Assembly (NCBI RefSeq): GCF_027744825.2
Contig: NC_071347.1
Coordinates: 20,346,001-20,410,000 of the forward strand
Source of the DNA: Synchiropus splendidus
Taxonomy: Eukaryota; Chordata; Actinopteri; Syngnathiformes; Callionymidae
Direction of reading: 5' to 3'
Length of the DNA stretch: 64,000 nt
The notes beneath the pieces were generated by a model. It had not been told where the DNA came from and did no database searches. It saw only the letters and a list, made by a program, of their open reading frames with translations. Made by a program: the position numbers and the translations under genes. Positions 57,270-64,000 of the stretch are shown here, piece after piece (position 1 is the first letter of the stretch; each line of letters opens with the position of its first letter).

Positions 57270-58190
57270 GATTCCAACTGAAATGCTAGATTATCCAAAT
57301 TTCATGTGAACTGCCAGATTAAGTCATTGAGCGACTATGAAACTTAATCTCAGATGAAGACTAAATTTGGATCTAATCTGAATTACAGATTATATCTCTA
57401 GAAAACAGACATTTCTGAACTGGAAACTGGAAAATGGACATTATCTGAATGTAAATAATCTGATTATCAGGTAATCTGATTCCAGATAAGGACTATTTCA
57501 TGTGACTGCACCATGTATTATATATTGTTTTCTGGTTATCAGGGAGTATGTTTACATTTGAAAAAACATTTTTAGCTACGAAACCTATTGATTGAATCTG
57601 ATTACTACTTAGGCCTAATCTGGTTACCCTCGGAATATTGACGTCATCTATTTTGTCGGCATACGCCGTCCTCACTTTTCGGAGGGCGGCCATCTTGCTG
57701 AAACGATTCTGTTGATGTATAAATCGTCCGAGCTGTGCAGATATTTCTGGACGAGGTTGCTGATCTTGTTGTGCAATTCCCAAAGAGGAAAGTTCTAGTT
57801 TATGTTTATCTCCGTGCAGCTGAGGCGGTTGCCAGGCAACAGCACAGGTCAAGAATCCTGCTGCTGCCGACCCAATTAATATGTGAAAAATAATGATGCC
57901 ATCTTTGCAAGGACACTTGAGCGCACTCTCATGCTGCCTGGCTTTCATTTGAATTTGTGATGCGTTTTGTTTGTGCGTCAGGGAAACATCACTCACCGGG
58001 CCACTGAGGACGACCCATCTGCTGCTGTTTGTGCGCAGACTCGAGTAGTTTTGCAGCGCGTGATAGCCAGAAACGTCATCTGTAACGGAACCCAACGAAG
58101 CTTCCACATGTTTTTGAATTTTCGTCACAATTATGCAGAATGATGAGAAAAACTGACTCACACTGTGAAAAGTATTGAACAGCCACAGGG
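57270..58190. repeat. Repeat-like block with TAATCTGATTA words and a 222-codon antisense frame
   Basis: 57270-57640 is dense in ATCTGATTA / TAATCTG words, typical of degenerate teleost MITE ends. On the minus strand an ORF of 222 codons runs 58161-57493. It holds a short hydrophobic stretch (IIIFHILIGSAAAGFLTCAV) but no domain I recognise. It is probably transposon-derived noncoding or decayed coding sequence. Confidence 0.35.
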
Positions 58191-58199
58191 GGCGCTGAA

Positions 58200-59325
58200 G
58201 CCTTGCTGCGACTTTAAAAGCTCAAAATCAGTTAAATGGTGTCTGAAATGAGTTATGGATTGTTGCTCCATGCACAGCAATAATCAGTCATTAAATAAAG
58301 CTGTGTGTTTGGTGTGCGACTGAACGCATGACGCGTGTGCGTGCACGTCGACGACCATCACCTCAGGAACTCAGCTCTCTTTCTGGACTCGCCCTGCTCC
58401 ACCATCAAGTGCTGCTACCGACCACACGGTTCTGAAACAGACCCCGCAGTGGTTTCAGGCATCTGCTGCGGCAGGTTCAAGCCAACTGAGGGAAATGAAA
58501 CATTTAGGAGTCGGCAGGAGGGCCGCCCAGGCTCCGGTACCCACTGGCCACGTGCCACTGGGCTCTCCAGGCTCCTGGGCCGCAGCCTGACAGATGGCGG
58601 ACTCACTGACCTGAGAGCAGCTGCTGTGAACTCTGCGCTGGCCCCTTCCTGCCTGCTCTAGTCCGAGTCGTGACCTCCTCTAAGTGCTTGTCAGAGAGAA
58701 ACTCTGGGAAGAAATATAAAACATATTTTTAGGATTTCCCAAATAGGTAGGGAGGGAAAAGAACTTGTGAGTGACCATCTCCTCAGTTAATGAGGAAGAC
58801 GAAAGCCATGATCTACTCCACCAAATCATCAGACCTAAACGCGACAGTTGATGTCGCCGCAGCAGACGCCAGAGAGCCTTTTCCAATGTAGATTCCTCGG
58901 CTGCGTAATAAAACCGGCGGCAGCTCGGAGCCCGGCGAGAAGATCAGCGGGGAAATAAAATGTCTCTCTGCTCGAGAGTAACGAAATCATGAAGATGAAC
59001 TCCCACGTCTGCCGGGACTGAAGTCTGGGACGGAATCTCTGCTCGGAAGTCATAAGCATCAAAGTAAATAACTGAGAAATTGTAGCCACCAAAGACAGAA
59101 AATGACTCCCAGCAAAGCAAGACAACAACTAGACCACACACTGGCGGAGCCACAATGGAGACCAACGTTACAAAACTTGAATCCATGCATTCAGAAGCCA
59201 AGAAGAAATAAATAAATCGTGAAAAATGCTAGACAATGAAAAAACTTCGGACAGGTGAAATCCACATAGGAACCCCTTTGGAGATTGATTAGATAAACAC
59301 AAACACTGGGATTAAATGTAAATAC
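58200..59325. other. Intergenic, no feature seen
   Basis: Between the TMEM117 and NELL2 3' ends. Short open frames only; nothing recognised. Confidence 0.6.
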
Positions 59326-59331
59326 TTTATT
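59326..59331 (-). terminator. NELL2: Candidate polyadenylation signal for NELL2
   Basis: TTTATT on the plus strand (AATAAA on minus), about 705 bp after the NELL2 stop codon. Confidence 0.5.
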
Positions 59332-60035
59332 TCACTAATACACTATAACAAGCTCAGGAATTTCAAAATGGTGAACTGAATCAAACGTCTACAAATCACC
59401 ACAAAATATTGACGACTCATCGATGTGGCAACGGAATCTTGCGAGTTGGTACGCTAGCTAGCGCGTCTGAACTCAAATCGGCAAAAATATTTGGACACCA
59501 AGCGACAGTCATGCCAGTAAATATTCATATCTTACAGAATCATGTGGCGAAGGTCGGAGGGGGGGGGTCGAGGGGTCTGTGGGACTGCAGTCCATCTGTT
59601 TGACAGAAGAAGGGAAAGGGCGGAGCTTGGGGGGGGGGGGAGGGCGTGGGTGGGCCGGGTCTGGGTTAGCGTTCTGCCACAAACACGAGGGGGAGTGAAA
59701 CATGAGGCCGACAACTAAAGAATGGCGCATTGGGCTGGAGGGGAGCGGGCAAAAACAGAGGTGGCGGACGCTGGATACGCAAGTCCTCGACCAGCGTCGC
59801 CCCTCTGTGGCTGGTATGGGTGATGGTGCCCCTCCCCCAACTCCATCTTCTGTGAGCGAATGAGAATCACAAAGACGCATGAAAACCAGGGCTCCCACTT
59901 CCTGGAAGGTTCTGGTCCCGAACCTCTCCAAGCGTAACGAACTGGACCCGGCCGGACCCACGCCCGGGACCAGCGGTGAGACAAAACGGTGTTTTTACAG
60001 GAGAACTCTGTACAGGAGCCTTCAGGTCTGCGGGA
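59332..60035 (-). other. NELL2: Probable NELL2 3' UTR
   Basis: About 700 bp between the stop and the candidate poly(A) signal. It includes a poly-G/C-rich stretch at 59560-59650. Confidence 0.5.
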
Positions 60036-60077
60036 CTAAAGGCACATGGGGTCCACTGAGCAACAGATGTGTCCATT
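60036..60077 (-). CDS. NELL2: NELL2 last coding exon (13 codons and stop)
   Basis: The acceptor TGTTCGCAG|AATGG is followed by NGHICCSVDPMCL and TAG (60038-60036). This short exon supplies the last cysteines of the final VWC domain. Confidence 0.9.
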   Translation of the reverse strand, partial: NGHICCSVDPMCL

Positions 60078-63000
60078 CTGCGAACAAGAGAAGACAGAAC
60101 ACGCCACGGTTTTAATCTCAGACGACAGCATGTGGACCCCACTGGTGCGCAGAGACACTTCTGGGGTCATCATTCTTGGTTCTGGCCATGCAACGGGCTT
60201 GTGACTTCACAGTCATCCATCCACTCAAACCTTTCCAGGGGCTGGCTATCTTCTCAGTTCTCTTCCTTCCTCAGATCACAAACAAAGTAGGATGAGCTGG
60301 ATGTCCTGTCTGTGAGGGACCTGGCTGGCCTGATGACACCAGGGGCTTGACTCCATATGAGTCTTCCCAGGCAGGAATTCATCAGCAGAAGTGACATCCA
60401 CTTTTAAACAATTGTGTCCCAATGAACGGAACCACAGAGGCTGCAGATTCCAGACTTCATTTTTCTCAAATTGGTTTCAATTGAATCTTTCATCTGCTGC
60501 TGAGTCATCGCCCTCGAACACACCCACACACAAACACACAGAATATTGGGCAGCAGCTCGCCTGTGGTGGATCGGAGGCCTTTATGAAGATGCTGTTTGC
60601 TCTCTTCTTGACACCACACCAACAGACACTTTCTCTCTGCGCCGCTGCGTCTCATTACGACGTGTGCTCACTTCAAAGATCCGCTCCGATGTCAAGAACG
60701 GTTCCATTAGCCAGGAAGTGTTGTCGACGACCGACTTTTACACTGAGCTGAGGCTGCTTTTGAGTCAGGACTTATCTGCTTCTGTTTCAGAGTGATTCTA
60801 CTCCAGGTACCAGGTCTAACTCACAGCAGGGCCAGTACTGCTATAGCAACTATCGCGGCGCCCACTGCTGGCCGGCTCTTACCTTGCACTGACACAGGGT
60901 GCATTCGGTGCCGTGTTTGATCCAGGAGGAGCCACTGAAGCGGGAGATGCTGTTCTCGTCCGTGCACGTCTTGGTGATGTCGTTGCGGATGGTGTCGGCC
61001 AGGCAGGGGTCGCTCACGCAGCGGGGGCAGCACTCGCCCTCGGGCACGACGGTGAACTCGCAGTCCACCGGAGGGCAGGGCAGCGGCCAGCAGTCTACCT
61101 GCCCCTGCTGCAGACAGAGAGGTGGGGGAGGGAGGGTCATTTTCAAACACAAAATGACTGATGAGAGAAATTATCGAGGCAGCGTTGTCATGGAAACATG
61201 ACTGGAATTCAATCAAATTTTAACCTGCATGATGAACTTTGACCTCCCCCAGACTTATTATCCCCCAGCATAGTACAAGTGGGCATCAATGTCAGCCTTC
61301 ACTCGCAGCTGGGAGGAAGAACAACCAGAACAACCTCACAGCAATATCAGAATGTTTTCCAAACAAAGCAGCTTCATCATAACCCGCCGCTGCTCTGCAG
61401 CAGCTACTCTGTAATTGACTCTGCTGTTTGCCGTCGGATCGAGAGAACAGCGTGCGTGTTTGGACGAGCTGTCCCGAGCGCGCCGGCATCTATTTGGTCT
61501 GACCCACTTGCAACTTTTGACATCCACGAGAAACTGCTGCCGGAATATGACTGCTCAAACACACATCAAACCGGGAGAGACTCCGGCTGAGGACCACGAT
61601 AAACAAGCTCAGGCGGCTAATGGCTGCGCATAGAGCCATAAAGGAAGTGAGAGATTTACACAAGTGGCACTGTGAAGTGCACAAAAGGTAAGATGCAGTA
61701 CCAGACTCTGGCTCAGGATACAACTCCAGGAGAGCCCCACAGAGAGAGCAGGGTCCCAGACTGGCCCAGTATTCGGAGGAGTGGAGGCACCTTACAGGAA
61801 TCCTTTTGTGAATAGTTACACATCAAATTATCTCCAGTATTCCAACTACTTCCTCCCAGCTGCGAGTGAAGGCTGACATTTGGAATAATTCTAAATTCCA
61901 AAAATAAACACAAAAACTGGAATACTATGTGAAAGAAAAAGTGAAATTTCTCTGAAAAAAATAAAATAAAATAAATGCTAAATTATTTAAAACTACAACC
62001 TGAAGTGGACATATGAAAAAAGAAATAATTAAACAAAATTTAAAAATATATTATAACCCATACATGGAAACAAAACATTACTAAATCCAAATAATAGAAA
62101 AATACAGAAAAAAACCCAAATCGCTGGACCAAGGAGCAAAATTGAGAGTGACGAGTGAAACATCTGTTGTGAGCACATCTGGCCCACTGTTGTGTTCACC
62201 ACCCCAAATACAAACACAAAAATGCAACACAGCATCATCCTCACATTGTAAACAACAGAGGTACACAATTGTGTGCAATATTGTGTCAGGAGAACAGCAT
62301 GGACAAATGAAGGGAAATAGTTTCCTTGAGCACCGTGTGGTCTCTACAGAATTACTGATATGCGTGTGTGTGTGTGTGTGTGTGTGTGTGCACGCGCAGC
62401 AGAGCGAGGCCTGAGTGTTTGTCCGCTTGTATCAACATGCAGTCTCCAGCAGAGAGCCCGAGTGCAGAGCAGCAAACTCATTTTCAGCGGCTGAGATTCC
62501 TGCTGCCTGTGGGCTCTGATGCTGCAGCTTCTGCATAATGACTCGCAGTCAGACGTGAAAAGTGCAGCTCCAGGTCCAGACACTCGCTGGAGGAGCAAAA
62601 CTGACGCTCTGCTGCCCTCCTGATCACGTGTGACTGATCTCTCACACTGAGAGAGCGATGACGTGTTGAGCTGTGTGTCGACCGTAAGATCTGCTTCTCC
62701 GGTCACTTCCTGTTCGTATCGATCACCTGACCGCCTAGTGGACAAAGTCGTGTTTACGTTTGAGAATACCAAGTTCACAGATGACTTCTCATGACTACAC
62801 AAACACACATATTAACACAACCTGAATACAGAAAGGTGGCCACTGAAATACAGAAATTTATGATGAAAAACAAACAGCACCACACAGATGGATGAACCAA
62901 AAGCACGCCTTCGCATTCACAAACACAAGGCAAAAAAAATCGTACTATGGTCAATGTCACAGAGAAAATCATTGAAAGAAACAACACACAAGCGAACACA

Positions 63001-63520
63001 CCAACTAGTTCATGCAGACACAAGGACCAGTGCATACACTGAGATAAACATTCATTCACACGCACTCCTGTTCCAGAGAGCTTGTTAACGTGTCTCATCT
63101 CTTTGTTACTTCACTAATAACTAAAATATTTCTCCTCTCTGCTGCGCCGCTCGTCTCCTTGACTCCTCTTGAATCTTCACACAGGGTTGCCATGGAGACG
63201 CACTCATTTGTTTCCAGAGTGGGCAAACAGTGTTTGTGTCACAGTAACTTTGTGTCCACAGCGGTGACTTACATTGATGGGCCGGTGTTTAAGTGTGTGA
63301 GAGCTCGTACACGAGACGACAGGGGGCGCTCCTGGGGACTCACCAGACACTGACACTGCTGACAGTTCTCCACCCAGGTGTCGCCGCTGCCGTAGGTCAG
63401 AATGCCGTTCTGGTGCAGACACTGGCTGCTGAGTCGCGGGTCGCACTCGGGGCAGCAGAACAAGTCGGCGTTGGGGTTGTCGCAGTCGCACACCATCCTG
63501 CGGCACATGACCTGGCCGGC
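60036..63520 (-). CDS. NELL2: NELL2, 3' part (last three coding exons; continues beyond the right edge)
   Basis: Secreted, glycosylated neural EGF-like protein with laminin-G, VWC and EGF domains, which in vertebrates acts in axon guidance and neuronal survival. Three exons are seen: 63344-63520, 60883-61107 and 60036-60077, giving the last 147 residues, all in phase 0. They encode the C-terminal VWC domains: CRRMVCDCDNPNADLFCCPE and CLHQNG with WVENCQQCQCL, then QVDCWPLPCP, ECCPRCVSDPC and IRNDITKTC, and finally NGHICCSVDPMCL. These segments match NELL2 more closely than NELL1, and synteny with TMEM117 agrees. The C-terminus stops at DPMCL, about three residues earlier than in human. Earlier exons are not visible in 63521-64000. 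Confidence 0.95.
60883..61107 (-). CDS. NELL2: NELL2 second-last coding exon (75 codons, VWC)
   Basis: The acceptor CTGCAG|CAGGGG gives QGQVDCWPLPC, matching the family; the alternative CAG 3 bp upstream would add one Gln. Donor CAAG|GTAAGAG. Ends SSWIKHGTECTLCQCK. Confidence 0.94.
61289..61319 (+). repeat. 31-bp perfect inverted repeat, left arm
   Basis: ATGTCAGCCTTCACTCGC through GGGAGGAAG; its exact reverse complement lies at 61849-61879. Confidence 0.95.
61849..61879 (-). repeat. 31-bp perfect inverted repeat, right arm
   Basis: Exact reverse complement of 61289-61319; the arms enclose 529 bp. The match stops abruptly on both sides. Confidence 0.95.
62364..62390. repeat. (GT)n microsatellite
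   Basis: About 13 GT units in a NELL2 intron. Confidence 0.9.
63344..63520 (-). CDS. NELL2: NELL2 third-last coding exon (59 codons, VWC)
   Basis: Acceptor TTGTGTGCAG|GCCGG, donor TCTG|GTGAGTC. Ten cysteines, including CDCDNPNADLFCCPECDP. Confidence 0.94.
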
Positions 63521-64000
63521 CTGCACACAAACACATGAGTGTGATGAGCAACTGAGGGTCGAGAAAGACCGATGCTGTGAGTCTGAAGCAGTCACACACA
63601 TGCTGACATGGAAGTGGGTCTGAGCAGGTTCTGAGGAACTACTTTTTCACCCCCCTGCTACTCCCTGGGTTCCTCTTTTCTCTTTGGAATCTCAATGTCT
63701 CACTACACTCTAGTGCTCACAGAAGATTCAAGAAGAACTTTGACCTCTGGAGTTGTTGTGCACATCAAGCATCCATCACAAGAACCTGTTTACTGCTCCC
63801 TCAACCGTCGCCGCCCCTAATGTTGACGGACAGCTCCTCGTTTCCGCCATCAATTAATACGACTGCTCTGATTAGCCGGGCGTTTCAGCCGCTGTCCTTT
63901 GAAATCACAACAATAATTGGCTCGCCACCGACGCTAATCCCAGATAATCAGCCGCTCGCAATTGTGGCGCGGAAGCGTGCGACCTGTTCACTGAGGTGAG
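63521..64000 (-). other. NELL2 intron at the right edge, no exon seen
   Basis: No preceding VWC or EGF exon was recognised in these 480 bp. Confidence 0.6.

Larger units (their letters stand above)
61108..63343 (-). other. NELL2 intron between the two VWC exons
   Basis: No coding exon. Contains a perfect 31-bp inverted repeat pair, an AT-rich stretch at 61.9-62.1 kb and a (GT)n run. Confidence 0.7.

Noticed and set aside
60899..61201. Plus-strand ORFs over the NELL2 exon
   Set aside because: They are shadows of the cysteine-rich minus-strand exon 60883-61107.

Overview
The window is genomic DNA from a ray-finned fish, most likely a percomorph teleost. Genes are split by GT-AG introns; several introns in IRAK4 and TWF1 are only 60-90 bp, and CpG-rich islands sit at first exons. 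The rest is teleost-style repeat debris: short dinucleotide runs, MITE-like inverted repeats, and an RTE-type reverse transcriptase remnant. No bacterial, plasmid, phage or CRISPR feature is present. Gene identities come from reading the translated exons against remembered vertebrate families; no database search was run.

Five genes are supported, in the order ADAMTS20(-), IRAK4(+), TWF1(-), TMEM117(+), NELL2(-). This is the order of human 12q12, except that PUS7L, which lies between ADAMTS20 and IRAK4 in human, was not found. 1-8721: first three coding exons of ADAMTS20 on the minus strand, with long introns; the protease and thrombospondin modules lie beyond the left edge. 8722-28073: about 19 kb with no supportable gene, only dispersed repeats. 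28074-31228: complete IRAK4, 11 coding exons, 451 residues. 32315-36745: complete TWF1, 9 coding exons, 350 residues. 41426-55847: complete TMEM117, 7 coding exons, 516 residues, with a probable noncoding first exon in a CpG island near 38.4-38.8 kb. 60036-63520: the last three coding exons of NELL2; the rest lies beyond the right edge. IRAK4/TWF1 and TMEM117/NELL2 are convergent pairs; TWF1 and TMEM117 are divergent.

The genes do not form a pathway. IRAK4 is the Toll/IL-1 receptor signalling kinase, TWF1 an actin-monomer and capping-protein regulator, TMEM117 a multi-pass membrane protein, NELL2 a secreted neural guidance glycoprotein and ADAMTS20 a secreted metalloprotease. Their adjacency is ancestral vertebrate synteny. 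I see no convincing undescribed system. The points most worth checking are: an exact 104-bp duplication flanking the TMEM117 promoter region; an upstream ORF whose stop overlaps the IRAK4 start; an acidic residue where human IRAK4 has activation-loop phosphoserine; the PUS7L gap; and several inverted-repeat elements.
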